A stretch of DNA of 64,000 nucleotides, from contig NZ_LR733263.1 of assembly GCF_902506495.1 (NCBI RefSeq), positions 351,372-415,371 on the forward strand, read 5' to 3'. This document shows, piece after piece, positions 19,726 to 28,976 of this stretch (its first letter is position 1; the number at the start of each line of letters is the position of its first letter). The notes under the pieces were generated by a model. It did not search any database, was not told where the DNA came from, and saw only the letters and a program-made list of their open reading frames with translations. Origin of the DNA: Pseudomonas sp. 8O. Its GTDB lineage: Bacteria; Pseudomonadota; Gammaproteobacteria; Pseudomonadales; Pseudomonadaceae. The position numbers and the translations under genes were made by a program.

Positions 19726-19860
19726 GATTCCATCCTCACTACGGCTGCCGACCACCGCCGACACGTACCTACCGAAAGGGTCAGAACACCTTTTCGAAGC
19801 CGAGGAGAAACCCAAGACAGCTGATTGAAATGGAACGGCGCAAAATCCAAAAAACGCTAC

Positions 19861-19876
19861 TGACAAAAAAATGTCA
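19861..19876. promoter_or_regulatory. Palindrome upstream of lapA (candidate operator)
   Basis: TGACA and TGTCA flank a six-A spacer, a perfect 5-bp inverted repeat 136 bp before the lapA start. It lies in the 445-bp A/T-rich region between the divergent lapA and lapE genes. The half-sites face the opposite way to the FleQ consensus, so no binding protein is named. Confidence 0.4.
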
Positions 19877-20122
19877 CTACAACATGCGTCGAACTACTCC
19901 ATCAGATGAATCCCCGCCCTGTGATGCCTGACAACCCATTTCAGCTGCACAACCCACGGAAAATGAGGGTTTGCGCAGCTCACAGGTTCAAACAATGTGC
20001 TGCTTTTCGCAGAGTTCATAAGATTTTTTCTGAATATAGGTTGTGAAAAAAACATCTTAGGTTCTCCAAAAGTTGTTCTTAGCTCTGATGTTACAAGCCT
20101 GAAACGGTTTTACAGGCAAAAA

Positions 20123-20138
20123 CGCCATTTTAATGGCG
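20123..20138 (+). promoter_or_regulatory. Inverted repeat in the lapE leader
   Basis: CGCCATT and AATGGCG form a perfect 7-bp inverted repeat with a 2-nt centre, ending 32 bp before the lapE ATG. It could be an operator or, if transcribed, a short hairpin near the ribosome-binding site (AGGAG at about 20158). No sigma-factor elements were confirmed in the remaining A/T-rich stretch 19877-20122. Confidence 0.4.
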
Positions 20139-20170
20139 ACAGGATAAGAACTCAGTCAGGAGAAACGCCA

Positions 20171-21526
20171 ATGCGCACCTTGACCCCGCTATGGAGCGCC
20201 ATGCTTTTGGCGACTGTTTGCAGCCAGGCGCACGCCATGAATCTCTCGGAAGCGATTCAAAGCACGCTGGACAATCACCCGGAAATCCACGCAGCCGCCA
20301 ATAGTCGACTCTCATCGGATGAGGACGTGAAATTCGCGAAAGGGGGATATCTCCCAACGGTCGACCTGTTGGTCGGCTACGGTCGCGAGCAGACGGACAG
20401 CCCCAGTACCCGCGCACTGGGCGATCACAACAAGGAGACACTCAACTACCGCGATGCCGAACTTCGACTGAGACAGATGCTTTTCGACGGCTTCAATACA
20501 CCCAATGAAGTGGCACGTACCGAGGCCGTGGTGAACTCACGGGCCTATCGCCTGCTCGGCACCTCCGAAAGCCTGGCCCTGCGCACCGTCGAGGTGTACC
20601 TCGACGTGCTGATGCGTCGCGAAATGGTCACCCTGGCCCGCAACAACCTGCAGGCACACCAGCGCATCAACGATCAGATCGGCTTGCGCAGCCGCCAGGG
20701 CGTTGGCAGCACTGCCGACCTGGATCAGTCCGAAGCTCGCCTGGCACTGGCGCAGAACAACCTCTACACCGAAGAGGTCAACCTGGCCGATGCCGAAGCC
20801 AACTTCTTCAGCGCCGTGGGCCGCCTGCCGGACCAGCTGGAAAGCCCGGCTTCGATCAAAGGCGGCATGCCCGCCGATCTGCTCGCCGCGCGGCAAACCG
20901 TGATGGACAACAACCCATTCCTGAAATCGGCACAGGCTGACGTCCACGCCGCCGAGAAGCAGTACGAGGTCGCCAAGTCGCCCTTCTACCCGCGCTTCGA
21001 TCTGGAGCTGGCGACATCGGCCGATGACAACGTGCAGGGCGATGAGGGTCACTACAACACCTGGCGAGCCGCGGTGGTGATGAACTACAACCTGTTCAAC
21101 GGCATGCGCGACAAGGCCCGGCTGCAGTCGGCGGCGCACCAGATCAACGAGTCGATGGACGTCCGCAACAACGCGCTGCGCGTGCTCAACGAGAACCTCT
21201 CACTGGCCTGGAACGCCATGGAGAACGCTCGCCTGCAAACCCCCAAGGCGCGTGATTACGCGGACTACACCTCACGGGTTCGCGAGGCCTATCAGCAGCA
21301 GTTCAGCCTGGGTCAACGCACCTTGCTCGACCTGCTCGACAGCGAAAACGAGCTGTTCACCGCCAACCGCCGTTACACCGAAGTGCGCTATGGCGAAGAG
21401 TTCTCGATGTACCGCGTCGTTGCGGCAATGGGTGATCTGCTGCGTCAGCAACAGGTCGTGGTCCCGGCGGAAGCTGTAGCCCTCACTGAAGTGAAGAGCG
21501 AGGCACGTTTGCCGGATATGAAGTAG
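20171..21526 (+). CDS. lapE: Outer-membrane channel of the Lap type I secretion system (TolC family)
   Basis: A 451-aa TolC-family outer-membrane efflux protein. The ATG at 20171 gives a clear signal peptide (MRTLTPLWSAMLLATVCSQAHA) and AGGAG lies upstream; the frame is open further upstream but that part is not protein-like. Two repeated OEP regions are visible: MNLSEAIQSTLDNHPEIHAA near the N-terminus and FNGMRDKARLQSAAHQ in the second half. LapE forms the trimeric exit duct for LapA and, by analogy with LapA of P. fluorescens, probably retains the adhesin's N-terminal plug. It is first in the lapE-lapB-lapC operon. Confidence 0.94.
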   Translation: MRTLTPLWSAMLLATVCSQAHAMNLSEAIQSTLDNHPEIHAAANSRLSSDEDVKFAKGGYLPTVDLLVGYGREQTDSPSTRALGDHNKETLNYRDAELRLRQMLFDGFNTPNEVARTEAVVNSRAYRLLGTSESLALRTVEVYLDVLMRREMVTLARNNLQAHQRINDQIGLRSRQGVGSTADLDQSEARLALAQNNLYTEEVNLADAEANFFSAVGRLPDQLESPASIKGGMPADLLAARQTVMDNNPFLKSAQADVHAAEKQYEVAKSPFYPRFDLELATSADDNVQGDEGHYNTWRAAVVMNYNLFNGMRDKARLQSAAHQINESMDVRNNALRVLNENLSLAWNAMENARLQTPKARDYADYTSRVREAYQQQFSLGQRTLLDLLDSENELFTANRRYTEVRYGEEFSMYRVVAAMGDLLRQQQVVVPAEAVALTEVKSEARLPDMK

Positions 21527-21550
21527 TACCGGCTTGAGGAGTAGTAGAAA

Positions 21551-23710
21551 TTGACCACCATGGAACTGCCAGGGGCGGCCAGTGACCCGCGACTCAGCCA
21601 CGACGATCCGCTGCTGGATGGTTTGTTGATCCTCTGCCGGCTACACGGCTGCTCGGCCAGCCGTGGCACCCTCAGCGCTGGCCTGCCCATGCCGGAGCAA
21701 CGCATGAGCCCCGACCTGCTGCCGCGTGCTGCGGCACGGGCCGGGCTGCAGGGTCGCCTGCTGCAGCGCGACCTTGCCAGCATTTCCGCCCTCAACCTGC
21801 CCGTCCTGCTGTTGCTCAAGGACGGTCGCTGTGCGGTCTTGCGCCAGTGGGGGCCGAAGCAGCAGGCGCAGATCCTGCCCTGCGAGACCGATGGCGGCGA
21901 ACAATGGGTCAGCCGTGAACAACTGGCCGCCGAGTACAGCGGCAGGGCCTTTTTTGCCCGCCCGCGACATCAGCTGGAGGAGGCCCGCACACCGCTGGTG
22001 CCCCGCATCGAAGCCTGGTTCCGCGACACCCTCAAGCTGTCGCGCTGGCTCTACACCGATGCCGTCCTGGCCAGCCTGCTGATCAACCTGCTGGGCCTTA
22101 TGGTGCCGCTGTTCGTGATGCAAACCTACGACCGCGTGGTGCCCAACCAGGCGACCGCGACACTCTGGGTGTTGGCCATTGGTCTGTTTATCGGTACCGG
22201 CTTCGAACTGCTGCTCAAGGTGCTGCGCGCACACCTGCTCGATACCGCAGGCAAGAAGACCGATGTGGTGCTGTCGGCCACCTTGTTCGAGCGCATCACC
22301 GGCATGTCGATGAAGGCACGACCGGCCACCGTGGGCGGCTTCGCGCAAAGCATCCATGATTTTCAGGGACTGCGCGATTTTCTCACTGCGGTCACGCTGA
22401 CCAGCCTGATCGACCTGCCTTTCTCCCTGTTGATGCTGCTGGTGATCGGGCTGATCGGCGGGCCGCTGGTATTCATCCCGCTGCTGGCCTTCCCGATCAC
22501 CGCGTTGTTCGCCTACGTTATCCAGATTCGCCTGCGCGATACCGTGCAGAAGAGCCTGCAGCTCGGCTCGCAACGCCAGGCGCTGCTGATCGAAACCCTC
22601 GGTGGCCTGGAAACGCTCAAGGCCTGTGGCGCCGAAAGCGAGCGCCAGCACCAATGGGAGCAAACCCATGGCGCCCTCACTCGTCTGGACGGCCATGCAA
22701 AATTCCTCGCCTCGCTGGCCACCAATGGCACCCTGTTCCTGCAGCAGTTCGCCGGCATGGCCACCATAGTCGCCGGGGTCTATCTGATCATCGCCGGCAA
22801 CCTCAGTGTCGGTGCGCTGGTGGCCTGCTACATGCTCGGCAGCCGCATCCTCGCCCCACTGGGACAGATCGCCGGGCTGATCACCCGCTACCAGCAGGCA
22901 CGCCTGACCATGACCAGCACCGATGCCCTGATGGCCCTGCCGCAGGAGCGTCAGGACAAGCAGCGGCCGCTGGATCGCACCCAGCTCAAGGGCGCCCTGG
23001 AAATCCGGCAGATCAGCTTCACCTACCCCGAGCAGAGCGCACCGGCGCTGACCAACGTCAGCCTGCGCCTGGGCGCTGGCGAGCGCCTCGGCATCATCGG
23101 TCGCAGCGGTTCGGGCAAGAGCACTCTGGCGCGGCTACTGATGGCCTTCTACAGTGCCGACGAGGGGCAGATCCTGCTCGACAACCTTGACCTGCGCCAA
23201 CTCGACGTCGCGGACCTGCGCCACCAGATCGGCTACGTCGCCCACGATCTGCCACTGCTGGCCGGCAGTCTGCGCGACAACCTGACCCTCGGCGCCCGTT
23301 ACATCAGCGACGCGCGCATGCTCGAAGTCGCCGAGCTCACCGGCGTGGTGGACCTGGCACGCCAGCATCCGCAGGGTTTCGAACGCCCGGTAGGCGAACG
23401 CGGCCAGTTGCTGTCCGGTGGCCAGCGCCAGGCCGTGTTGCTGGCCCGCGCACTGTTGCTCGACCCGCCAATCCTGGTGCTCGACGAACCCACCAGCGCC
23501 ATGGACAACACCAGCGAAGACCTGCTGCGCCAGCGCCTGCACAAGTGGGTGCAGGGCAAGACGCTGATCCTCATCACCCATCGCGCCTCCATGCTCAGCC
23601 TGGTGGATCGCCTGGCCGTGCTGGACAACGGCCATGTGGTAGCGGACGGGCCGAAGGAAGCGGTGATCGAAGCCTTGCGCAAGGGCCGCGTCGGCCCGGC
23701 CAGCCTGTAG
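21551..23710 (+). CDS. lapB: Type I secretion ABC transporter LapB (permease/ATPase)
   Basis: A 719-aa RTX-type exporter. Residues 1-140 are a C39-like domain lacking the catalytic cysteine, typical of adhesin/RTX exporters that do not cleave their cargo. A six-helix membrane region follows (about 165-430). The nucleotide-binding domain has Walker A GRSGSGKSTL, signature LLSGGQRQ and Walker B ILVLDEPTSAMD. The protein powers LapA export across the inner membrane. The start is uncertain: a TTG at 21551 is nine bases after GAGGAG, while an ATG at 21560 lies further away. It follows lapE by 24 bp and precedes lapC by 12 bp. Confidence 0.95.
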   Translation: MTTMELPGAASDPRLSHDDPLLDGLLILCRLHGCSASRGTLSAGLPMPEQRMSPDLLPRAAARAGLQGRLLQRDLASISALNLPVLLLLKDGRCAVLRQWGPKQQAQILPCETDGGEQWVSREQLAAEYSGRAFFARPRHQLEEARTPLVPRIEAWFRDTLKLSRWLYTDAVLASLLINLLGLMVPLFVMQTYDRVVPNQATATLWVLAIGLFIGTGFELLLKVLRAHLLDTAGKKTDVVLSATLFERITGMSMKARPATVGGFAQSIHDFQGLRDFLTAVTLTSLIDLPFSLLMLLVIGLIGGPLVFIPLLAFPITALFAYVIQIRLRDTVQKSLQLGSQRQALLIETLGGLETLKACGAESERQHQWEQTHGALTRLDGHAKFLASLATNGTLFLQQFAGMATIVAGVYLIIAGNLSVGALVACYMLGSRILAPLGQIAGLITRYQQARLTMTSTDALMALPQERQDKQRPLDRTQLKGALEIRQISFTYPEQSAPALTNVSLRLGAGERLGIIGRSGSGKSTLARLLMAFYSADEGQILLDNLDLRQLDVADLRHQIGYVAHDLPLLAGSLRDNLTLGARYISDARMLEVAELTGVVDLARQHPQGFERPVGERGQLLSGGQRQAVLLARALLLDPPILVLDEPTSAMDNTSEDLLRQRLHKWVQGKTLILITHRASMLSLVDRLAVLDNGHVVADGPKEAVIEALRKGRVGPASL

Positions 23711-23722
23711 GAGCGACGAGCG

Positions 23723-25081
23723 ATGCAAGCGACCCAGAGCCTTGGCAACTACTTCAGCAGCCTGCGCGAGAAACGTCAGGACACCGAGTTCATGCCGGAA
23801 GTCGAAGGTGCCATTCTGGAAGACTCGCCCTGGCTCAGCCGCGCCACGATCTGGGTGGTCAGCGCCTGCCTGCTGGCAGCGCTGGTCTGGGCGAATTTCG
23901 CCGTGCTGGAAGAGGTCACCACCGGCGAAGGCAAGGCCATCCCGTCGAGCAAGGTGCAGGTGATCCAGAACCTGGAGGGCGGCATCGTCAGTGAGATCTT
24001 TGTGCGCGAAGGCCAGGTGGTAAACAAGGGCGATACCCTGCTGCGGCTGGATGACACACGTTTTCTATCCAATCGCGGGGAAACCGAAGCGGATAGACTG
24101 GCACTGATCGCCCGTCTCGAACGACTGAGCGCAGAGGCCGAAGGGCGCGAACCGCAGCTGCCCGAGGAAATCACCCGCGACGCGCCACAGCTGGCCGAAG
24201 ATCAATTGGCCCTGTACCGCTCGCGCCAGCAGCGCTTGCGCAGCGAGCAACGCACCCTGGGCGAGCAACTGCGGCAGAAGGAGCAGGAACTCGCCGAATT
24301 TCGCTCCAAGGCCCAGCAATACCGTTCCAGCCTCGGCCTGTTGCAGCAGGAGCTGAACATGTCGCAACCCCTGGTGGCCTCGGGCGCCATTTCCGAGGTC
24401 GAGGTGTTGCGTCTGCGCCGCAGCGTGGTGGAAGTACGCGGCTCGCTGGAGGCCACCAACCTGGCCATCCCGCGCGCCGAAGCGGCGATGAGCGAGATCA
24501 GGAGCAAGATGGAAGAGTCCGAGCTGGCATTCCGCGCCGAGGCCTTCAAGGAGCTCAACGAATTACGCACCGAACTGAAGAAGATCACCGCCACCAGCGT
24601 TGCCATCCAGGACAAGGTGACCCGTACCACCGTCACCTCGCCGGTGCGTGGGGTGATCAAGCAGCTCAAGGTCAACACCATCGGTGGCGTGGTGCAGCCG
24701 GGCAGCGACATGCTGGAGATCGTGCCGCTGGACGACAGCCTGCTGATCGAGGCCAAGGTCCGCCCGCAGGACGTGGCCTTCCTGCATCCGGGCCAGAAAG
24801 CCATGGTCAAGTTCACTGCCTACGACTACACCATCTACGGCGGACTCAAGGCCAACCTCGAACTGATCAGCGCCGACACCATCACCGACGAGGAAGGCAA
24901 CAGCTTCTACCTGATCCATGTGCGCACCGACAAAAGCCACCTCGGTAGCGAGGAACAGCCACTGCTGATCATCCCCGGCATGGTCGCCACGGTGGACATC
25001 ATCACTGGCGAGAAGAGCGTACTGGCCTACCTGCTCAAACCCGTACTCAAGGCCCGCTCGGAAGCCATGCGCGAGCGTTGA
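23723..25081 (+). CDS. lapC: Type I secretion membrane-fusion protein LapC (HlyD family)
   Basis: A 452-aa HlyD-family periplasmic adaptor. One N-terminal transmembrane helix (about residues 41-62, IWVVSACLLAALVWANFAVL) anchors it. A biotinyl-lipoyl-like half-motif (QNLEGGIVSEIFVREGQVV), a long coiled-coil hairpin (about 110-290) and the C-terminal barrel with SPVRGVIKQLKVNTIGGVV follow. It bridges LapB and LapE. The ATG follows GGAGCGACGAGCG, 12 bp after lapB, so translation is likely coupled. The operon ends in REP palindromes and no clear U-tract terminator was found. Confidence 0.95.
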   Translation: MQATQSLGNYFSSLREKRQDTEFMPEVEGAILEDSPWLSRATIWVVSACLLAALVWANFAVLEEVTTGEGKAIPSSKVQVIQNLEGGIVSEIFVREGQVVNKGDTLLRLDDTRFLSNRGETEADRLALIARLERLSAEAEGREPQLPEEITRDAPQLAEDQLALYRSRQQRLRSEQRTLGEQLRQKEQELAEFRSKAQQYRSSLGLLQQELNMSQPLVASGAISEVEVLRLRRSVVEVRGSLEATNLAIPRAEAAMSEIRSKMEESELAFRAEAFKELNELRTELKKITATSVAIQDKVTRTTVTSPVRGVIKQLKVNTIGGVVQPGSDMLEIVPLDDSLLIEAKVRPQDVAFLHPGQKAMVKFTAYDYTIYGGLKANLELISADTITDEEGNSFYLIHVRTDKSHLGSEEQPLLIIPGMVATVDIITGEKSVLAYLLKPVLKARSEAMRER

Positions 25082-25101
25082 ATACCTGTTGTGCATGCTG
25101 T

Positions 25102-25168
25102 GTAGCCCGGATGAAATCCGGGGAGGTTATGCGTCTCGACAATCAATCCCGGATTTCATCCGGGCTAC
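25102..25168. repeat. REP-like palindrome pair (GTAGCCCGGAT family)
   Basis: Two perfect 21-base inverted arms (25102-25122 and 25148-25168) lie 20 bp after lapC. The variant here reads GATGAAATCCGGG instead of GATGCAATCCGGG. Confidence 0.93.
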
Positions 25169-25227
25169 GCGACATCGCCAGATGCGCCATACGTACCGAG
25201 CCCAAACCGTAGCATTCATCAAAAGCC

Positions 25228-25306
25228 GGTGCGCGCGGCGCACCCTACATGCCTTCACCCTTATAGATCTGCCACGGCTACGCGCGTAGGGTGCGCCGTG
25301 CGCACC
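25228..25306. repeat. REP-like palindrome pair (GGTGCGC/GTAGGGTGCGCC family)
   Basis: Arms at 25228-25248 and 25286-25306 are inverted copies with one mismatch. Each arm is itself nearly palindromic (GGTGCGC...GCGCACC). The pair lies between the convergent lapC and DTW genes. It is a second dispersed family, also at 28731, 34078, 39977 and 43941. Confidence 0.93.
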
Positions 25307-25309
25307 TCG

Positions 25310-25903
25310 TTAACGCAGGTGATTGCGGATGAACACCTCTTCCCCCATCGCCGCGATCTGGCCTTCGATCAACGCATCGAAGGGCCGTAGCAATGCATCG
25401 AAACTCTGCGGTGCCTCAAGCACATCCAGCGCGGCAACGATCGCTTCGATGGTCGACAGCGCCCCTTCTGCCGGGGCCTTGCGCAGTCGGTAGCGCGAGG
25501 GTGCTGCGGCGCTCAGGCTGACTCGCGGCAATGCCATCAGCGACGGATTGAGGTGCAGCAGTTTGCGCGCCTTGCGCCAGGTACCGTCGGGCACTACCAA
25601 CAGCAGCGGTTTCTCCTTGGACGCGTAGCCTGTCAGGGCGACAGCCTCTTCACCTGGAAACAGCAGGCAGGCTCGATAATCAGGCTGCGCGAGCAATTGC
25701 GGTAGATCAGCAAATACCTCACCGACGCGCAACTCGGCATTGCGCAGCCCAAGCGCAGCCAGACGAGCGGTATTGAGGGCATGACCGACTTCGCTCGGGT
25801 GCTGCAGGATAAGCACACGAGTACGACTCTCGAGGTCGGGAATCAGCGGGCAGAGACAGTGGCCAAGCGGGCGCTGGCAGCGGGAGCAGGTCGGACGAGG
25901 CAT
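25310..25903 (-). CDS. DTW-domain tRNA-uridine aminocarboxypropyltransferase
   Basis: A 197-aa DTW-domain protein of the YfiP/TapT type. An N-terminal zinc-like CysX2Cys...CysXCys cluster (CSRCQRPLGHCLC) and the signature VPDGTWRKARKLL (the D-T-W motif, here DGTW) are visible, with the SPOUT-like core around it. Such enzymes transfer the 3-amino-3-carboxypropyl group of SAM to uridine 47 of tRNA to make acp3U. I start it at MPRPTCSRC (25903), where homology begins; the frame continues upstream but enters a REP element, so the longer form is unlikely. There is no good ribosome site before 25903, so the start remains slightly open. Confidence 0.85.
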   Translation of the reverse strand: MPRPTCSRCQRPLGHCLCPLIPDLESRTRVLILQHPSEVGHALNTARLAALGLRNAELRVGEVFADLPQLLAQPDYRACLLFPGEEAVALTGYASKEKPLLLVVPDGTWRKARKLLHLNPSLMALPRVSLSAAAPSRYRLRKAPAEGALSTIEAIVAALDVLEAPQSFDALLRPFDALIEGQIAAMGEEVFIRNHLR

Positions 25904-25936
25904 GCCGCGCAGTGTGCCAGAACACCTCGAACTCGC

Positions 25937-25980
25937 GTAGCCCGGATGCAATCCGGGCCCCCCAGACTGCATCCGGGCCA
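25937..25980. repeat. REP-like palindrome (GTAGCCCGGAT family)
   Basis: Arms GTAGCCCGGATGCAATCCGG and CTGCATCCGGGC sit between the chemoreceptor stop (25985) and the DTW start. The copy is shorter and less symmetrical than the others. Confidence 0.8.
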
Positions 25981-25984
25981 GGGA

Positions 25985-27550
25985 TCAGCGGTTGAAGCGC
26001 TCCGCAAGACTGTGCAGGTAATCGGCCATTTCCTCCAGCTCGCGGCTGATGGCCGCGCCCTGATGCGCCTGCCCGGCACTGTGATCGGAAAGCTGGGCAA
26101 TACGCGTGATCTGCCGGCTGATGTCCTCGGCCACGTGGCTCTGCTCTTCGGAAGCCGCCGCCATCTGCTGGCTCATGCTGGTGATGCGCGTCACTGCCGA
26201 GCTGATGCCCTCCAGCGCGTCGCGTACCGACTCCACGCTCTGCACACTGCCGCGGGAAATGTCCTCGCCCTTGCCCGCCGTGACCACCGCACGCTCGGCC
26301 CCTGCACGCAAGTCGGCGATGATCTGGTGAATCTGCTCGGTGGACTGGCGCGTACGCGAAGCCAGCGAACGCACTTCATCGGCCACTACCGCGAAACCGC
26401 GGCCCTGCTCCCCTGCCCGCGCGGCCTCGATGGCGGCGTTGAGCGCCAGCAGGTTGGTCTGCTCGGCAATCGAGGTGATCACGTCGGCCACACTGCCGAT
26501 GGACTGCGTGGAGTTGGCCAGCTCGTTGACTGCCTGGCCAATATCGTTGACCGCCTTGGCCATCTGGCGCATGGAATCGAGGCTACCTACAGCCAGATCG
26601 CGCCCCTCACGTGCCAGGCGATCAGCCTCTTCGGCAGCATGCGAGGTGTTCTGCACGTTGTGTGCAACTTCCTGAATGGTCGCCGCCATCTGGTTGATGG
26701 CCGTGGCCGATTGATCGGTCTCGGCACGCTGTTGATCGAGCATCTGTGCGCTGGATTGCGACAACTCGGCGGACTGCGTGGCGCGCTTCTTGACGTTCTC
26801 GCCAGCATCTTCCAGCCGCGTCAACGCCGTCTGCAGTCGCGCCTCCTCACTGATCATCGCCATATCCAGCAACGCCTGTGCGCCACGGTTGTCGCTGTAG
26901 GTCAGCGCCACCAGGCCGCTGGTAAAGGCTTTCGGATGCTCGGCCAGCGTGCGGCGGATCAGCTGCCGGGTCCGATAAAGCTGGTAGGAACCCAGCGCGA
27001 ACAGCGTCAGCACGATAAAAACCATCAGCGGCCAGCCAGAGACCACCCAGTGCGCCGCGAGGATCAGCAGCGACGCGGCGATCAGCGGCCAGGAACGCAC
27101 CACATCGTACGTCCAGTATTCCAGCTTCGGCACGGGTGATTTGCCAGCCCGCAGCCGGGCATAAAGCGCTTCGGCGCGACGCTTCTGGGCCTCGGTTGGT
27201 AGTGAGCGTACCGACTCGTAGCCCGAAACCCGGCCGTTCTCGTAGACGGGCGTGACGTAGGCACTGACCCAGTAGAAATCGCCATTCTTCGAACGATTCT
27301 TGACGATGCCCATCCAGGGTTTGCCCTGCTTGATGGTGTCCCACATATGGCCGAATACCGCCGGCGGCATGTCCGGATGGCGCACGAGATTGTGCGGCTG
27401 GCCGACCAGCTCCTCGCGGGTGAAGCCGCTGATCTCGACGAAGGCGTCGTTGCAGTAGGTGATCTTGCTGTTGAGGTCGGTGGTGGAAATCAGGCGTTCA
27501 TCAGCGGGGAAGGTTCTTTCCCGCTGAGTCACGGGCAGGTTCTGGCGCAT
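25985..27550 (-). CDS. aer: Aer-like PAS-containing methyl-accepting chemotaxis receptor
   Basis: A 521-aa chemoreceptor. The N-terminal PAS domain (residues about 12-115) has the Aer-type segments [20 protein letters not shown] and [13 protein letters not shown], which in Aer bind FAD. A hydrophobic membrane segment follows (about 158-198), and the cytoplasmic signalling domain contains the highly conserved hairpin tip ([21 protein letters not shown]). The receptor senses cellular energy or redox state and passes it to CheA for aerotaxis. It lacks a periplasmic ligand domain. The length and layout match Pseudomonas Aer; that the ligand is FAD is inferred from the family. It is a single gene on the minus strand. 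Confidence 0.88.
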   Translation of the reverse strand: MRQNLPVTQRERTFPADERLISTTDLNSKITYCNDAFVEISGFTREELVGQPHNLVRHPDMPPAVFGHMWDTIKQGKPWMGIVKNRSKNGDFYWVSAYVTPVYENGRVSGYESVRSLPTEAQKRRAEALYARLRAGKSPVPKLEYWTYDVVRSWPLIAASLLILAAHWVVSGWPLMVFIVLTLFALGSYQLYRTRQLIRRTLAEHPKAFTSGLVALTYSDNRGAQALLDMAMISEEARLQTALTRLEDAGENVKKRATQSAELSQSSAQMLDQQRAETDQSATAINQMAATIQEVAHNVQNTSHAAEEADRLAREGRDLAVGSLDSMRQMAKAVNDIGQAVNELANSTQSIGSVADVITSIAEQTNLLALNAAIEAARAGEQGRGFAVVADEVRSLASRTRQSTEQIHQIIADLRAGAERAVVTAGKGEDISRGSVQSVESVRDALEGISSAVTRITSMSQQMAAASEEQSHVAEDISRQITRIAQLSDHSAGQAHQGAAISRELEEMADYLHSLAERFNR

Positions 27551-27667
27551 CGAGGCTTCCCTGTTCGAATTGATGTTGGTACAGACGTATGGATAAGTAC
27601 TAGCACAGCCTAATAACCGCGCCAGTTGTGGGCTCTAAGCCTTTCGAAGGAGAAAGACGACCCTGTT

Positions 27668-28561
27668 TCAGATTTGATTCAGTTGCGTCTTGAGCAAGTC
27701 GCGAAAAGTCTGAATCAGTGGCTCGCGAGTACGTCCCCGGCGCAGGATCAGCGAGAACGGTGCCTGGTAGCCAAATACCGCTGGCAGCAATACCCGCAGC
27801 TTGCCGTGATCCACCCAGGGCTGGGCGTAGTGCTCCGGCAAATAGCCGATGTAGGCGCCTGAGAGCACCAGAATCAGCTGCGCCTCCATCGACTCCACGG
27901 TAGCCGCACTGTGCTTGAAACCATGACGGGCCAGTTCGGCCTGGCTCCAGTAGCCACGACCGACCATGCGCTGCTGGGTGATCAGCTCCTCGGGGATTCG
28001 CCTCTGCTCGAACAACGCATGCCGCTCGCTGCAATACAGCCAGTGCTGCTCGCGGTACAGCGGCTGGTAGACCAGCCCGTTCATGCGCGTGGAAAAGGCG
28101 CCGATGGCCAGGTCCAGGCGGTTGTCCAGCACCGCCAGCTGCAGCTCATAAGGGCTCATCACCGACAGGTGCAGGTGCACGCCCGGGTGCTCCTGGCTGT
28201 AGGCGCCGATCACCTCGGCCAGCGGCAGGGCCGGATCGCTGACTGTGGAGTCCAGCACACCGAGGTTGAGGGTGCCGCGCAACTCGCCCTTGAGCGCTGC
28301 CGAGTAACGCTCGAAACCTTCCAGTTCGCCGAGCAGGCGCAAGGTTTCCTGGTGAAACAACTCGCCCTTGCTGGTCAGGCTGAAGCCGCCACGGCCGCGA
28401 TGGCAGAGCACGATGCCGAGCTGACTTTCCAATTGGCTCATGTAGGTACTGATGGCCGACGTGGAAAGATTGAGTTCCTGCTGCGCGGCGGCGAAGCCCT
28501 GATGACGCACCACGGCGACGAAGATCTTCAGCAGTTTCAGATCGGGTAAAGCGAGGGACAT
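27668..28561 (-). CDS. LysR-family regulator divergent from the oxygenase/transporter operon
   Basis: A 297-aa LysR-type regulator. The N-terminal helix-turn-helix reads LLKIFVAVVRHQGF, AAAQQELNLSTSAIS and YMSQLESQLG; the rest is the effector-binding fold. The start at 28561 (MSLALPDLKLLKIF) fits the family; an upstream in-frame ATG at 28603 is less likely. The gene faces away from the operon at 28977, the classical LysR arrangement, and the interval holds a palindrome (28806-28835) that recurs before gbuA. It is therefore the best candidate regulator for both blocks and may correspond to GbuR, which in P. aeruginosa is encoded next to gbuA. The ligand is unknown. Confidence 0.88.
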   Translation of the reverse strand: MSLALPDLKLLKIFVAVVRHQGFAAAQQELNLSTSAISTYMSQLESQLGIVLCHRGRGGFSLTSKGELFHQETLRLLGELEGFERYSAALKGELRGTLNLGVLDSTVSDPALPLAEVIGAYSQEHPGVHLHLSVMSPYELQLAVLDNRLDLAIGAFSTRMNGLVYQPLYREQHWLYCSERHALFEQRRIPEELITQQRMVGRGYWSQAELARHGFKHSAATVESMEAQLILVLSGAYIGYLPEHYAQPWVDHGKLRVLLPAVFGYQAPFSLILRRGRTREPLIQTFRDLLKTQLNQI

Positions 28562-28647
28562 GGCGGCGCACGGCAGATCAACGGAGCGCCAGTGTAGCGT
28601 CATACCAGCACCGCCGGCATCCAGGGCAGCGCTTCGTTCGGGCTATT

Positions 28648-28694
28648 GTAGGAGCGGATTTATCCGCGAATATCGCGGCTGAAGCCGCTCCTAC
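28648..28694. repeat. REP-like palindrome (GTAGGAGCGG family)
   Basis: GTAGGAGCGG and CCGCTCCTAC flank a core with TTATCCGCGAATATCGCGG, a third repeat family. It lies 87 bp upstream of the LysR start. Confidence 0.9.
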
Positions 28695-28730
28695 ACCCCC
28701 CTGTTCCAAGCCACGACCCGCGAAACTCAT

Positions 28731-28786
28731 GGTGCGCGCGGCGCACCCTACGGGCCGATAGCGTCGTAGCACGGATGAAATCCGGG
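28731..28786. repeat. Two single REP arms in tandem
   Basis: A GGTGCGCGCGGCGCACCCTAC arm (28731-28751) is followed at 28766 by a lone GTAGCACGGATGAAATCCGGG arm of the other family. The copies are solitary, so this looks like a decayed or mixed cluster. Confidence 0.8.
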
Positions 28787-28805
28787 GCAGCGCATGGCGT
28801 ATCAA

Positions 28806-28835
28806 TAGTTCAGCAATCACTGAACTAAGTATTTG
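28806..28835 (+). promoter_or_regulatory. Candidate LysR operator, upstream copy (TTCA-N8-TGAA type)
   Basis: An 8-bp inverted repeat (TAGTTCAG/CTGAACTA around CAATCA) is followed by AGTATTTG. It lies 141 bp before the isomerase start and 245 bp before the divergent LysR start. The element matches one before gbuA at 34148-34177 in 21 of 30 positions, and the differing arm bases are compensatory (G/C exchanged on both sides). That pattern is expected of a protein-bound palindrome. Confidence 0.6.
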
Positions 28836-28976
28836 TTCGATGCGATTTAACCCACTCGCAGGCTGAGCCAACAATGCTGCCATAACCAGGCGCCGACTCG
28901 AATCGTCCGCCACCGGGCGCCACACCACGCCCCTTGCCAATCTGCCGCTGACCTTCGCCCTCTCCAGGAGACGGCC

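Noticed and set aside
19861-19876. FleQ box before lapA
   Set aside because: The half-sites (TGAC then GTCA) are in the opposite order to the FleQ consensus, so I list only a palindrome.
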